Part shown: positions 42,686 to 55,752 of the stretch, piece after piece
Numbering within the stretch: position 1 is the first letter of the stretch
Layout: each line of letters begins with the position of its first letter
DNA from: Deinococcus seoulensis
GTDB lineage: Bacteria; Deinococcota; Deinococci; Deinococcales; Deinococcaceae
Length of the DNA stretch: 64,000 nucleotides
Assembly: GCF_014648115.1 (NCBI RefSeq)
Contig: NZ_BMQM01000005.1
Location: 62,001-126,000 of the forward strand
Reading direction: 5' to 3'
Notes under the pieces: model-generated
The model's input: only the letters and a program-made list of their open reading frames with translations
Told to the model about the DNA's origin: nothing
Databases searched by the model: none
Program-made: the position numbers and the translations under genes

Positions 42686-43906
42686 ATGAGCGATGGTACT
42701 TCCGGTCCGCTGACTCCCCCCGACTCCCTGCTGAAAGCGCCGGACGCCGTCCCGGCCGTGCGGGCGCAGGAAGCGCCGGAGATGGTGCCCCTGTCCGCCG
42801 AGGACCGCGCGCGGCTCGACCAGATGGCCCGCGCGTTCGCGCAGGACGTGCTGGTCGCCGGGGCGCACACCCCGGAATTCAAACGCAAACTGGACGCCGT
42901 GCATGAACTCGGGCTGCCCGAACAGCGGGCCGCCGCGCAGAGCAGCAACCGCATGCTGGACCGCCCGCTGCGCGCCACCAAGGTCGGGGCGCTCGCCGAG
43001 GGCAGCGACATCCTGCGCGGCCTGACCGACCTGCGCCGCACCGTGGAAGACCTGGACCCCAGCCGCGCCGCCACGCCCCGCCGGTTCCTGGGCCTGCTGC
43101 CCGGCGGCAAGAAGGTGCAGAACGCCCTGGACAAGTACCAGAGCGCGCAGTCGCACCTGAACGGCATCCTGGAGGCGCTGTACCGCGGGCAGGACGAACT
43201 GCGCCGCGACAACGCCACCATCGAGACCGAGAAGGTGCACCTGTGGGACACCATGCAGAAACTCCGGCAGTACGCGCACGTCGGGAAGGCCGTGGATGAG
43301 GCCCTCACGCAGCGCCTTCAGGAGTTGCAGGTCACGGACCCCGAGAAGGCCCGCATGGTCAGCGAGGAACTGCTGTTCGCAGTCCGGCAGCGCGTGACGG
43401 ACCTGCTGACCCAGCTGGCCGTGAGCATCCAGGGCTACCTGGCGCTGGACCTCGTGCGACGCAATAACCTGGAGCTGATCAAGGGTGTGGACCGCGCCAC
43501 GACCACCACCGTCAGCGCCCTGAAGACCGCGCTGATGGTCTCGCAGGCGCTCGGGACGCAGCAGGCCGTGCTGGGGCAGGTGACGGCCCTGAACGACACG
43601 ACCGGCAAGATGATCGGCTCGACCGCCAGCCTGCTGCGCCAGCAGAGCACCGAGATCCAGCGGCAGGCGGGCAGCGCCACCGTGGACCCGCAGATCATCC
43701 AGGCGGCGTTCCGGGACGTGTACGGCGCGCTGGACGCCATCAGCTCGTACCGGCAGCAGGCGCTGGAACGCTTCCAGGACACCATGCAGGTGCTGGACAA
43801 GGAGGTCGCGCAGGCGCAGACGTACCTGGACCGCGAGCGGCAGCAGGCGTCCCGCGAACTCGCGCAGGACCTGAACGTCACGCCACAGGGCGAGCTGAAA
43901 ATCTGA
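42686..43906 (+). CDS. TelA-like toxic anion resistance protein
   Basis: A 406-residue, largely helical protein of the TelA/KlaA family, often linked to tellurite tolerance and to phage or colicin resistance. Family segments include LGLLPGGKKVQNALDKYQSAQSHLNGIL, ALYRGQDELRRDN, and LALDLVRRNNLELIKGVDRATTTTVSALKTA. No terZABCDEF genes are adjacent. ATG 42686 is chosen after the GNAT divergence; longer frames overlap the GNAT gene. A hairpin follows at 43972. Confidence 0.92.
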   Translation: MSDGTSGPLTPPDSLLKAPDAVPAVRAQEAPEMVPLSAEDRARLDQMARAFAQDVLVAGAHTPEFKRKLDAVHELGLPEQRAAAQSSNRMLDRPLRATKVGALAEGSDILRGLTDLRRTVEDLDPSRAATPRRFLGLLPGGKKVQNALDKYQSAQSHLNGILEALYRGQDELRRDNATIETEKVHLWDTMQKLRQYAHVGKAVDEALTQRLQELQVTDPEKARMVSEELLFAVRQRVTDLLTQLAVSIQGYLALDLVRRNNLELIKGVDRATTTTVSALKTALMVSQALGTQQAVLGQVTALNDTTGKMIGSTASLLRQQSTEIQRQAGSATVDPQIIQAAFRDVYGALDAISSYRQQALERFQDTMQVLDKEVAQAQTYLDRERQQASRELAQDLNVTPQGELKI

Positions 43907-43971
43907 TACCGACCCCGTACCGCACGCACCCGACGCGACCGCAGGTGGTGCTTGCACGGTAGATCATACGG

Positions 43972-44020
43972 ACAGAAGCGGGCCGGGCACCCCTCTGGGA
44001 GGCGTCCGGCCCGCTTCTGT
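43972..44020. terminator. Bidirectional terminator-like hairpin
   Basis: A 15-bp perfect stem: ACAGAAGCGGGCCGG (43972-43986) with CCGGCCCGCTTCTGT (44006-44020). It lies between the convergent telA-like and DUF1540 genes. Confidence 0.8.
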
Positions 44021-44035
44021 GCAGGTCTGTTGCGT

Positions 44036-44218
44036 TCAGTTGTCGGCGCGGGCGCTCTGGCTTTCGTTCATGGCGTCGGCCGGGGCGAAGGTGATGCACT
44101 GGGCGGTCTGGCCGCTCATGCTGATCTCGACCTGCCCGGCGGTGCAGTTCATGTCTTCGTTGAAGCGGCAGGTGGTGGCGTCGCAGCGGCTGACCATGCT
44201 CTGGGTGTCGTAGTTCAT
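44036..44218 (-). CDS. Small DUF1540-like cysteine-rich protein
   Basis: A 60-residue protein with four spaced cysteines (SRCDATTCRFNEDMNCTAGQ, then AQCITF), the pattern of the DUF1540 metal-binding family. The function is unknown. It converges on telA. No clear promoter box was assigned. Confidence 0.8.
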   Translation of the reverse strand: MNYDTQSMVSRCDATTCRFNEDMNCTAGQVEISMSGQTAQCITFAPADAMNESQSARADN

Positions 44219-44447
44219 GGGACCCTCCTGCCTTCAGCGTGCGGCCGGGGCGGGCAGGGGATGGTGAGCTGCGCTGCACGGTGAAGGGAAAGGCCGGATT
44301 CCGAGTAAACAGGTCTGTTTTCTCCGTTCCAGGCGCTTTTGAGGCTGCTGGAGGCGACTCCGGGTAGACGCTGGGCCGGTCGGGGCTGGCAGGCCCGCTC
44401 ATGCCCTTCACATGCCCGGCAACGGAGCCTCCGGGCCGGAGTGAGCT

Positions 44448-44954
44448 TCAGTTGAGCAGGCTGGCGCGGATGCCCTGGGCGCAGGCGACGCGGTGCGCGA
44501 CCTGCGCGGCGTCCAGTTCGCCGTGTTCGCGCAGTCCGGCGGCCAGGACCTCGATCTCAGTCCAGGCGCGGCGCAGTCTGGCGCGGGTGCGGCCCCGCAG
44601 GACACTCAGGTAGGCGTCCAGGGTGTCGCGTTCGTCCGGGTCGGTCAGGGCGCAGTCGAGGAGCATGCGGGCGTCCCGGCCGCCGTCAGGGGTGGGCGTG
44701 CCGCTCAGGTGAGCGGCCTCGGCGGGGGCCAGGGCGACCATCACGACTTCCTCGGCCAGCGCGCGGTTCAGGCGCAGCGCGGCCGGGTCCGGCGCGGCGG
44801 CGTACGTGACGCCGTGCAGGGTCACGCGTTCCAGGCGCAGCGGGGCGCGCGGGTGGGTGTGCGCCAGGAACGCCTCGGCCGCCCGGTGCAGCGAGCGGGC
44901 GTGCGCGGCGGTGGGGGCGGTGGCCTGGGGGGTGTGGGTGTGGGGGCTGGTCAT
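44448..44954 (-). CDS. Uncharacterised helical protein
   Basis: A 168-residue Ala-rich helical protein that I do not recognise. It contains TAAHARSLHRAAEAFLAH, LRLERVTLHGVTYAAAPDPA and RARLRRAWTEIEVLAAGLRE, with no cysteine pair or nucleotide motif except one isolated Cys. The start ATG 44954 is preceded by an inverted repeat overlapping a TATCCT box, suggesting regulated transcription. It is monocistronic. Confidence 0.62.
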   Translation of the reverse strand: MTSPHTHTPQATAPTAAHARSLHRAAEAFLAHTHPRAPLRLERVTLHGVTYAAAPDPAALRLNRALAEEVVMVALAPAEAAHLSGTPTPDGGRDARMLLDCALTDPDERDTLDAYLSVLRGRTRARLRRAWTEIEVLAAGLREHGELDAAQVAHRVACAQGIRASLLN

Positions 44955-44980
44955 AATCCTGACTTCCGGACTCAGGATAA
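44955..44980 (-). promoter_or_regulatory. Inverted repeat overlapping a TATCCT box
   Basis: ATCCTGA and TCAGGAT arms separated by 9 bp (about 44956-44978) overlap a TATCCT box at 44974-44979, with the start codon just beyond. It could be an operator or only a -10 with a chance palindrome. Confidence 0.4.
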
Positions 44981-45071
44981 GGGGCTGGGAGTGAGATTCG
45001 TAAGCACCGTCCGGGGGGACTGTCCGGGGGGGCCGGACCCGTCCAGCCTGTCGCCTGCCCTCCCGACTCTC

Positions 45072-45097
45072 ATACGGGTTCCGTCTTTTCCGCTGAT
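45072..45097. repeat. Fragment of family B left end
   Basis: ATACGGGTTCCGTCTTTTCC matches the start of the full family B element at 45269 and stops where family A copy 2 begins. Confidence 0.65.
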
Positions 45098-45265
45098 CAA
45101 TAGTGCGGGCAGGTTCATCCCTTCAGGGCAGACCAGCGATGAACACGCCGTGTTTACCCCTCCCCCTTGAGGGGGGAGGCTGGGAGGGGGTGAGCAGGCA
45201 TGGCGTTCCAGAAGACGTTTTCCATGCCTGTCCCCTCTGGCGCTTGAACACTGTCCGCACCATTG
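45098..45265. repeat. 168-bp inverted-repeat element, family A copy 2
   Basis: Reverse orientation relative to 8016-8183, the same length (168 bp) and about 90% identical by eye. Ends CAATAGTGCGGGCA and TGTCCGCACCATTG. It is flanked on both sides by CTGAT, a possible 5-bp target duplication. Together with family B it fills the 448-bp gap 44955-45402, which holds no gene. Confidence 0.8.
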
Positions 45266-45268
45266 CTG

Positions 45269-45402
45269 ATACGGGTTCCGTCTGTTTCGTTGACAACCCG
45301 GAAGGGCGCCGGGTTGCCAACTCCACGTCCGGAACCCGCTTCGCTCCTGCTCGCTTCGCTCGGATTGAACGGCCTCTGCAGCCCATTCAATCGGAGTCCG
45401 TA

Positions 45403-45403
<1 letters not shown>
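45269..45403. repeat. 135-bp repeat, family B copy 4 (full form)
   Basis: Starts ATACGGGTTCCGTCTGTTTC and ends CCATTCAATCGGAGTCC then GTAT. It has the same length and internal order as 34836-34970, including the CCCGG hairpin and the GCCAACTCCA block. Its last base is the first of the ABC-F stop codon. Confidence 0.8.
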
Positions 45404-47295
<1,892 letters not shown>

Positions 47296-47302
47296 GCCCC
47301 GC

Positions 47303-47308
47303 AGTATA
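47303..47308 (-). promoter_or_regulatory. -10 box TATACT
   Basis: On the minus strand it ends 7 nt before GTG 47295 of the ABC-F gene. Confidence 0.62.
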
Positions 47309-47322
47309 CGCGCGTTACGAAA

Positions 47323-47350
47323 TTGTCAGATTTTTCTCGTAAACTATGAC
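47323..47350 (+). promoter_or_regulatory. Candidate promoter of the FecR/CHASE2 operon
   Basis: TTGTCA (47323-47328) and TATGAC (47345-47350) are 16 bp apart; TAAACT (47340-47345) is an alternative -10 ending 8 nt before ATG 47354. The region is AT-rich relative to its surroundings. Confidence 0.45.
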
Positions 47351-47353
47351 GTG

Positions 47354-48997
47354 ATGAAGGTGACGGCCCGCCCCGCAGTGCTCAAGTTCCACGTAAACCT
47401 CCGGGTCGCTCCCCTGACGGCGCTGCTCCTGCTGGGCAGCGCCGCGTTCACTGCCGTCCCGCTGGGACAGGCCGGCGCCCAGGCAGCCCCGACGAAGGCA
47501 ACACCGACCACTCCGCGCCTCACGCAGGCGCAGGGCAGCGTGGAACTGCTGGGCACCTCGGGCACCTGGGCGCCGGGCGGCACGCCGGGCACCGAGCTGA
47601 GTACCTCGCTGCGCACCGGCACGGGCCGCGCCGAACTGACCTCCGGCGCCGGGCAGGTCGTGGTGGGCAGCGCGTCACGGCTGCGCCGCTACCTCGATGA
47701 GGCGGACCTGCTCGACGGCCGGTTCTTCCTGCGCGGCCCGGTCGCCGTGCACGTGCAGGGCGTTCACGTGGTCATGGAGGGCGCCGGGCAGATGCGGGTG
47801 GACCTGAACGGCAGGGCGACCCGCCGCGTGGCCGTCCTGCAGGGGCAGGCGCGCCTGAGCCTGAACGGGAAACTCGTGACGGTGCGCGCCGCGCAGCAGG
47901 TGGACCTGGGCAGCGGGAAGGTCACGGCCTTCCGCGAGCAGGACCCCTGGTACGCCTCGCAGTACCGGGGGCTGGGCAACGCGAACATCGAGGCGACGCG
48001 CGGACAGGTGCGCGTGGACCGCGCCGGGCAGAGCCGCGTGGCGGTCATCGGGGACGCGCTGGACCCCGGCGTGACCCTGAACACCGCCGCCGGCGCGTGG
48101 GCCGAGGTGGGCTTCACGGGCGGCGGGTACCTGCGCCTGAACGAGCAGAGCGAACTGAGCGTCCTGGCCGTGGAACGCACCGAACGGGGCCGCGAGGTCC
48201 TGCTGAAACTCTCGCGCGGCACCGCCTGGAACGTCGTGCAGAAGGGACAGGGCGGTTACCGCCTGGACACCCCGGTCGTCAGTACCGCCGTGCGCGGCAC
48301 GGTCTTCCGGGTGGATGCCAGCGGCGTCGTGAAGGTCTTCGAGGGTCAGGTGGCCCTGCCGGGCGAGGGGGATCAGGCGGTCAGTGCCGGGCAGCAGCGT
48401 GCCGAGGCGGGCGGCGTGGGCACGTTGCAGCCCGACGCGCTGGACCGCTTCAACCAGTCGCTGGACGCCGAACGCGCCCGGCCCCTCACGCTGGACGTGC
48501 CGCGCGGCCCGCTGCAACTGCAGGACCTGACCCTGCTCGCCCGCAGCCTGCCGGACGCATCCGTGCAGGCCAGCGTCGCCGGGCGCACCGTCACGCTGGG
48601 CGGCGCGGACGGCGTGTTCCGCCTGGAACGCCTGGAAGACACCCTGCCGGAAGGCACGTACGCCGTGGCCGTCACCGCCACCCGCTTCGGGCAGACCCTG
48701 ACGCGTCAGGTGCCGCTCCTCATCGACCGGACCGCGCCGGTCGTGACCGTGCAGGCCCGCCGCGAGGGCCGCGTGCTGACCCTGACCGGCCGCGTGCAGG
48801 ACGCCAGCCTGACCACCAGCGGCGCGGCCAGCAGGCAACGCGTGAAGCTCAGCGTCACCCTTGGCGGCGTGACGTACACCCGCAGCGTGAGCGGCACTCC
48901 CGACTTCCAGTGGACGCTGCCGCTGCTCACGCCCGGCCCGGTCACCCTCAGCGCCACAGACGAGGCAGGCAACGAACGCCATGTTGAGATCCCCTGA
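47354..48997 (+). CDS. Secreted FecR-domain protein
   Basis: A 547-residue exported protein. The signal peptide ends near AGAQA. A FecR-like region covers about residues 55-380 as two related beta-rich units: QGSVELLGTSGTW and further on TRGQVRVDRAGQ, each leading to GAGQ or TAAGAW segments and VVSTAVRGTVFRVD. The C-terminus has Ig-like strands (LTLTGRVQDASL). It probably senses or binds an envelope ligand. ATG 47354 is used. It overlaps the CHASE2-GGDEF gene by 17 bp, so the two are an operon and may form an envelope-sensing pair. Confidence 0.85.
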   Translation: MKVTARPAVLKFHVNLRVAPLTALLLLGSAAFTAVPLGQAGAQAAPTKATPTTPRLTQAQGSVELLGTSGTWAPGGTPGTELSTSLRTGTGRAELTSGAGQVVVGSASRLRRYLDEADLLDGRFFLRGPVAVHVQGVHVVMEGAGQMRVDLNGRATRRVAVLQGQARLSLNGKLVTVRAAQQVDLGSGKVTAFREQDPWYASQYRGLGNANIEATRGQVRVDRAGQSRVAVIGDALDPGVTLNTAAGAWAEVGFTGGGYLRLNEQSELSVLAVERTERGREVLLKLSRGTAWNVVQKGQGGYRLDTPVVSTAVRGTVFRVDASGVVKVFEGQVALPGEGDQAVSAGQQRAEAGGVGTLQPDALDRFNQSLDAERARPLTLDVPRGPLQLQDLTLLARSLPDASVQASVAGRTVTLGGADGVFRLERLEDTLPEGTYAVAVTATRFGQTLTRQVPLLIDRTAPVVTVQARREGRVLTLTGRVQDASLTTSGAASRQRVKLSVTLGGVTYTRSVSGTPDFQWTLPLLTPGPVTLSATDEAGNERHVEIP

Positions 48998-50468
48998 CCG
49001 GTCGCTGGCGCTGTACACCGTCCCGGTGGCGGCGATCCTTGCGCTGCTGCTGACGTTCATCCTGCCGGACAACACCCGCCTGTGGGACGCCCTGAACCGC
49101 GCGCTGCCCGGCGAACCCGAACAGCGGGTCGTGGTGGTCGGCATCGACGACGCCTCGCTGCGCGACTACGGCCGCATCGGCAACTGGCCCCGCGAACTGT
49201 ACGGGCAGGCCCTCGGAACGCTGGAGCAGGCGGGCGCGACCGCCATCGGCATCGACGTGCTGTTCAGCGACCCCGCCCGCAACGACAGTCGCCTCGCCGA
49301 CGCCTTCAGCAAACCCAACGTGGTCCTCGCCACCGCCCCCGGCGAGGGCCGCGCGCTGGCCAGCCCCGACTGGCTCTCCCCGACCGGCGTCAGCGCCCTG
49401 AACATCAGCCGGGACGGCGTGGTCCGCACCTTCCAGACCGGCTACCCCGCCGCGCCCGATTCCGGCGACGTCACGCCCGCCGACCTGAACCCCAGTTTCG
49501 CGCGGCAACTGGCCGTCGCGGCCGGACGCAACGTGCCGCTGGACACGCAACCGCAACTGCTGCGTTACACCGCCCCCAGCCAGGACCGCCTGCCGGTCAT
49601 TCCGTTCCGGGACGTCGTGAACGGCAACGTCCGCTACGGCGACATTCAGGGCAAGATCGTCATCATCGGCCTGACGGCCAGCGGCACCAGCAACCTGACG
49701 CTGCGCGACGTGACCGGGCAGGTCATGCCGGGCGTGGCCATGCAGGCCCGCGCCGTGTCCAGCCTCCTGAGCCCGCCCTTCACGCGCCTGCCCGCCTGGC
49801 TGATCGCGCTGATGGCCGTCGCCACTGCCGTCAGCGCCGTCCTGGCGCGCGGCGTGTGGGGGTTCGCGCTGGCCCTGCTGATGCTGGCCCTCGCCATTCC
49901 CCTGTGGCTGGGGAACATCCTGCTGCCCGGCGTGACCCTCTCGTACGCCGCGATTCTGGGCACGGCCCTCGTCGCCCTGGAACGCTGGTGGAACCTGCGG
50001 AACCTCAGTGTCCGCGATCCCCTGACCGGCTTCGGGAACCGCGTGGCCTTCACCCGCGCCCTCGAACAACGCTGGACGGCCCGCGCCACCCGCCCGCTGG
50101 GCCTGCTGCTCGTGGACCTCAGCGGTTTCCGCGAGGTCAACGAGGTCTACGGTCTGCGTGCCGGGGACGAACTGCTCAGCGACCTCTCGGGCCGCATCCT
50201 GAAACACAAGCGCCGCAACGACCTGATCTTCCGCTGGGGTCCCGACGAATTCGCCGTGCTGCTCGACAGCGCCAGCGTGCAGGACATGACCACCACCACC
50301 CAGCGCATCCAGGACGCCCTGCAGGAACTCACGTACCGTGACCTGCCCGTCCGCGCCAGCATCGGCGCCGCCCGCACCGGCCCTGACATCCAGAGTCCCA
50401 TCGATCTGGTCGAGGCTGCCAGCCGCAGCCGCTACCGCGCCAAGTACCAGCGCGAACAGCGGGGCTAG
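48981..50468 (+). CDS. CHASE2-GGDEF diguanylate cyclase-like sensor
   Basis: A 495-residue membrane sensor. An N-terminal membrane helix leads to an extracytoplasmic CHASE2 domain (VVVVGIDDASLRDYGRIGNWPRELYG, IGIDVLFSDPARND). Three closely spaced membrane helices follow (about 270-345), then a GGDEF domain starting DPLTGFGNR. The signature is GPDEF, not GGDEF, so activity may be reduced, but the inhibitory RxxD (RRND) lies five residues before it. It is translated after an overlap with the FecR gene; envelope signals sensed by FecR or CHASE2 probably feed into c-di-GMP. Confidence 0.9.
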   Translation: MLRSPDRSLALYTVPVAAILALLLTFILPDNTRLWDALNRALPGEPEQRVVVVGIDDASLRDYGRIGNWPRELYGQALGTLEQAGATAIGIDVLFSDPARNDSRLADAFSKPNVVLATAPGEGRALASPDWLSPTGVSALNISRDGVVRTFQTGYPAAPDSGDVTPADLNPSFARQLAVAAGRNVPLDTQPQLLRYTAPSQDRLPVIPFRDVVNGNVRYGDIQGKIVIIGLTASGTSNLTLRDVTGQVMPGVAMQARAVSSLLSPPFTRLPAWLIALMAVATAVSAVLARGVWGFALALLMLALAIPLWLGNILLPGVTLSYAAILGTALVALERWWNLRNLSVRDPLTGFGNRVAFTRALEQRWTARATRPLGLLLVDLSGFREVNEVYGLRAGDELLSDLSGRILKHKRRNDLIFRWGPDEFAVLLDSASVQDMTTTTQRIQDALQELTYRDLPVRASIGAARTGPDIQSPIDLVEAASRSRYRAKYQREQRG

Positions 50469-50520
50469 AACAGGCAGGCAGTGCAGAACAGGCAGGGCGT
50501 GCAGAACAGGCAGGACGTGG
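50467..50520. repeat. 18-bp tandem repeat, three units
   Basis: AGAACAGGCAGGCAGTGC, then AGAACAGGCAGGGCGTGC, then AGAACAGGCAGGACGTGG. It begins inside the stop codon of the CHASE2-GGDEF gene. Confidence 0.88.
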
Positions 50521-50557
50521 AAAGTGGCCCGCCGTCTGCGTTGCAGGGGCGGGCCAC
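50521..50557 (-). terminator. Terminator of the nuo operon
   Basis: GTGGCCCGCC (50524-50533) pairs with GGCGGGCCAC (50548-50557). On the minus strand the stem is followed by TTT, 66 nt after the nuoN stop. It also follows the convergent CHASE2 gene. Confidence 0.7.
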
Positions 50558-50622
50558 AGTCATGCGGGTTGAATCTCTCCGGGAGCGGGGCGGCGGGCTG
50601 TCCTGCTCCCCGCGCCCCCTGC

Positions 50623-52071
50623 TTACCGTCCGACGAGCAGCGTCCAGATGGCGGGGTTGGCGACCCAGCTGTACCAGATGTTCGGCAGGAGGCCCAGTGC
50701 GGTGACGCCGACCACGCCGAGCGCGACGGTCAGGGTGGTCGGTGTGCGCTGGCCCAGGCCGTACTCGCGCGCCGGGGTGCGGTCGGGCATGAACATCAGC
50801 ATGGCGGGGCGCAGGTAGTACACCAGCGCGGCGACACTGGTCAGCGCCGCGAGGACGCTCAGCCACTCGTACCCGTTCTGGAAGGCCGCCTGGAACACCA
50901 GGTACTTGCCGAAGAACCCGGCGAAGGGCGGCAGTCCGGCCAGCGAGGCGAGACACACGGCCAGCGCGACCGCATAGGCCGGGTGGCGGTAGTACAGGCC
51001 GCGCAGGTCGAGGATGTTCATGCCTTCCTCGCCCCGTTGCAGGGCCGCGACGATGGCCAGCGCGGCGGCGGTCATCAGGGTGTACACCAGCAGGTAGTAC
51101 GTCAGGGCCGCGCCGCCCGTCTGGGGCGTGCCGAGCAGGGCCATGGCGAGGAAGCCCGTGTGGGCAACGGCCGAGTACGCCAGCATGCGTTTGAAGTTCA
51201 TCTGGCGCAGCGCGGCGAGGTTCCCGATGATCAGGGTCGCGGCGATCAGGACCTGCAGGACGGAGTGCCAGCCGGGCGCGCCGTTCAGTGCGCCGCCAAA
51301 CACGCGCAGCATCCCGGCGAACGCGGCGACCTTCACGACGGTACTCAGGAACAGGCTGACGCTGGTGGGCGCGCCGCCGTACACGTCGGGTGTCCACTGG
51401 TGGAAGGGGGCCAGGGCGACCTTGAACGCGAAACCGCACAGCAGCAGCAGCGCCCCGCCGACCAGGATGCCGGTGTTCTCGGGAGTCAGGACGCTGGCCT
51501 TGGCGGCAATGGCGGCGTAGTTCAGGCTGCCGGTCGCGCCGTACACGAACGCGATGCCGTAGATCAGGACGGCGCTGCCGGCCGCGCCGAGCAGGAAGTA
51601 CTTCAGGCCGCTTTCCTCGGCGCGGCGTGAGCCCTGCAGGGTGGCGAGGACGTAGGAGCTGAGGCTCATGATTTCCAGGCCGATCAGCATGACGATCAGG
51701 TCGCCGCTAAAGGCGATCAGCATGCAGCCGGTCACGGCGTACATGAGCATCGCGTCGAATTCCGGGAAGGACACGCGGGCACGCCAGGCGGTGTCGAGCG
51801 TGACGAGCAGGGTCATGAGGGTGCCGGTCAGGATCACGAAGGCCAGCAGCAGCGCGGCGTTGTCGGCCTGGAGGCTGCCGCCGAACGAGCTGACGCCCCG
51901 GTTCCAGAGGGTGCCGAGGCTCAGGGCGGACAGGAGCGTGGCGCCGAGGTTGATGAACGTCAGGGTACGGCGGCTGACCCAGAAGCCCAGCAGGGTGCTG
52001 GACAGCGCCCCGGCCAGCACGATCAGGACGGGCAGCAGCGGCGTCAGGGTGACTTCGGGCGGCTGGAGCAT
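50623..52071 (-). CDS. nuoN: NADH-quinone oxidoreductase subunit N
   Basis: An antiporter-like proton-translocating membrane subunit of complex I. It has 482 residues and about 14 transmembrane helices. Conserved features include GLEIMSLSSYVLATLQGS with the key Glu, SGLKYFLLGAAGSAVLIYG, and FKVALAPFHQWTPDVYGGAP with the broken-helix Lys. It is the last gene of the minus-strand nuo operon, 1 nt after nuoM. A hairpin terminator follows. Confidence 0.96.
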   Translation of the reverse strand: MLQPPEVTLTPLLPVLIVLAGALSSTLLGFWVSRRTLTFINLGATLLSALSLGTLWNRGVSSFGGSLQADNAALLLAFVILTGTLMTLLVTLDTAWRARVSFPEFDAMLMYAVTGCMLIAFSGDLIVMLIGLEIMSLSSYVLATLQGSRRAEESGLKYFLLGAAGSAVLIYGIAFVYGATGSLNYAAIAAKASVLTPENTGILVGGALLLLCGFAFKVALAPFHQWTPDVYGGAPTSVSLFLSTVVKVAAFAGMLRVFGGALNGAPGWHSVLQVLIAATLIIGNLAALRQMNFKRMLAYSAVAHTGFLAMALLGTPQTGGAALTYYLLVYTLMTAAALAIVAALQRGEEGMNILDLRGLYYRHPAYAVALAVCLASLAGLPPFAGFFGKYLVFQAAFQNGYEWLSVLAALTSVAALVYYLRPAMLMFMPDRTPAREYGLGQRTPTTLTVALGVVGVTALGLLPNIWYSWVANPAIWTLLVGR

Positions 52072-52072
52072 G

Positions 52073-53514
52073 TCAGTTGCCTCCCAGGGCGGTCAGGACG
52101 GCGCGCACGGCGGGCTGCATGAGGTTCAGGGCGGGCGCGGAGTACACGCCGAACAGGACGGCCACGGCCAGCGGCAGGGTCAGGATCAGCCACTCGGTGT
52201 GCACGAGGTCCGGCACGCGGACGGCCCCGGCGGGCCGGGCCTGCCAGAAGGTGTGCTGGAAGGCGGTCAGGGCGTACGCGGCGGCGGCAATGGTGGTGAT
52301 CCCGGCGATGAACGCCAGCCAGGGGAACACCTGGTACGCGCCGAGCAGGATGCTGAACTCCCCGATGAAGCCGGCCATGCCGGGCACGGCGATACTGGCG
52401 AACCACAGGGCCATGGTCAGGCCGCCCAGCGCGCCCGCCTGGGTCATGACGCCGCCCACGCGGGTGTCCAGGCTGCCGATGCGTTCCTGAAGCATGCCGA
52501 CGGCCAGGAACAGCGCGCCGGTGTACAGGTTCTGGAAGGCCAGCAGGTACATTGCGCCGATCACGGCCGTCTCGTTCAGCGAGAACACGCCGAGCGCGAC
52601 GAAGCCCATGTGACTCAGGCCCGCGTAGGCCAGCAGACGTTTCCAGTCGGTCTGACCGAAGGCGATCCAGGCGGCGTACAGCGCCGTGAACGCGGCGAGG
52701 CCCATCAGGACGGGGCGCAGTTCCAGGCTGGCGTCCGGGAACAGCGGGATGGCGAAGGTGAAGATGCCGTACCCGCCGACCTTGTACAGGGTGCCCATCA
52801 CGTCGGGGATGCCGCTGTCGTGGTTCTGCTCGTGGAAGTCCGGCAGCCACGCGTGCATAGGCCACAGCGGCAGCTTGACGGCCATGGCGGCCAGGAAGCC
52901 CAGGTACAGCCACGTCTGGGCGCTGCCCTGCACGAGGTTCTGTTTCAGGTCGGTCATGGCGAAGGTGGGGCTGCCGCCGATGTAGCGCACGCCGATGATG
53001 CTGACCAGCATCAGCAGGCTGCCGAACAGCGTGTACGCCGCGAATTTCGTGAGGGCTGCCATGCGTCCGGACTTGCCGTAGATGGCCAGCATCAGGAGTG
53101 CCGGGATCAGGGCGTCCTCGAAGAACACGTAGAACAGCATCAGGTCCTGCGCGGCGAAGATGCCGATCAGGCCCGTCTCCATGGCGAGGATCAGCGAGAG
53201 CATCGGGCCGGGGTTGGGAATGCGGCGCGCGGCGTACAGGATCGCGATGAACGACATGAACGCCGTGACCAGGGCCAGCGCGAGGCTCACGCCGCCCAGC
53301 TGCACGGAGTACGTGATGCCCAGCGGCGGAATCCAGTCCCAGCGGAACAGCTCGGAGCCGCCGCCGCGCCAGATGGCGAGGCCCGCGCCGAGCGTCAGGG
53401 CGGCGATGAAGCCCGCGACCTCGTCCCGGAAGGTTTTCGGCGTGACGAGCAGCAGCAGGCTGCCCGCCAGGGGCAGGAAGATCATGAGGGTGGGAAGCCA
53501 GTCGGTAAAGGAGT

Positions 53515-53518
<4 letters not shown>
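52073..53518 (-). CDS. nuoM: NADH-quinone oxidoreductase subunit M
   Basis: An antiporter-like proton channel subunit of 481 residues. It has FYVFFEDALIPALLMLAIYG (conserved Glu), WLYLGFLAAMAVKLPLWPMHAWLPDFH with the TM-8 Lys and HAWLP motif, and QTDWKRLLAYAGLSHMGFV. ATG 53518 (MNSFTDWL) is chosen; it overlaps the nuoL stop by 4 nt (ATGA). nuoN starts 1 nt downstream. Confidence 0.96.
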
Positions 53519-55440
<1,922 letters not shown>

Positions 55441-55450
55441 AGGTTGCCAC

Positions 55451-55752
55451 TCAGCCTTTCAACGCCGCGAGATCGTCCACGTTCGTGGTCTCGCGTTTAC
55501 GGAAGATCGCGACGATGATCGCCAGCCCGATCGCCACCTCGGCGGCGGCCAGCGTCATCACGATGAACACGGCCGTCTGCCCGGTCGGGTCGCCCCAGGA
55601 CCGCGCGAACGCCACCAGCGCGAGGTTCGCGGCGTTCAGCATCAGTTCCACCGACAGGAACACCATGATCGCCGTGCGGCGCGTCAGCACGCCGATCATG
55701 CCCAGCGCGAACAGAATGCCCGACAGGGCCAGATACGACGTTGTAGGAACCA

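Noticed and set aside
44955..45402. CRISPR or tRNA in the largest intergenic gaps
   Set aside because: The gaps at 7.96, 15.7, 20.0, 34.6 and 45.0 kb hold inverted-repeat elements and hairpins. There are no regularly spaced direct repeats and no cloverleaf.
47354..50468. FecR as a TonB/ECF anti-sigma regulator
   Set aside because: The protein is secreted, with no cytoplasmic or transmembrane part and no sigma factor or TonB receptor nearby; the partner is a CHASE2 cyclase.
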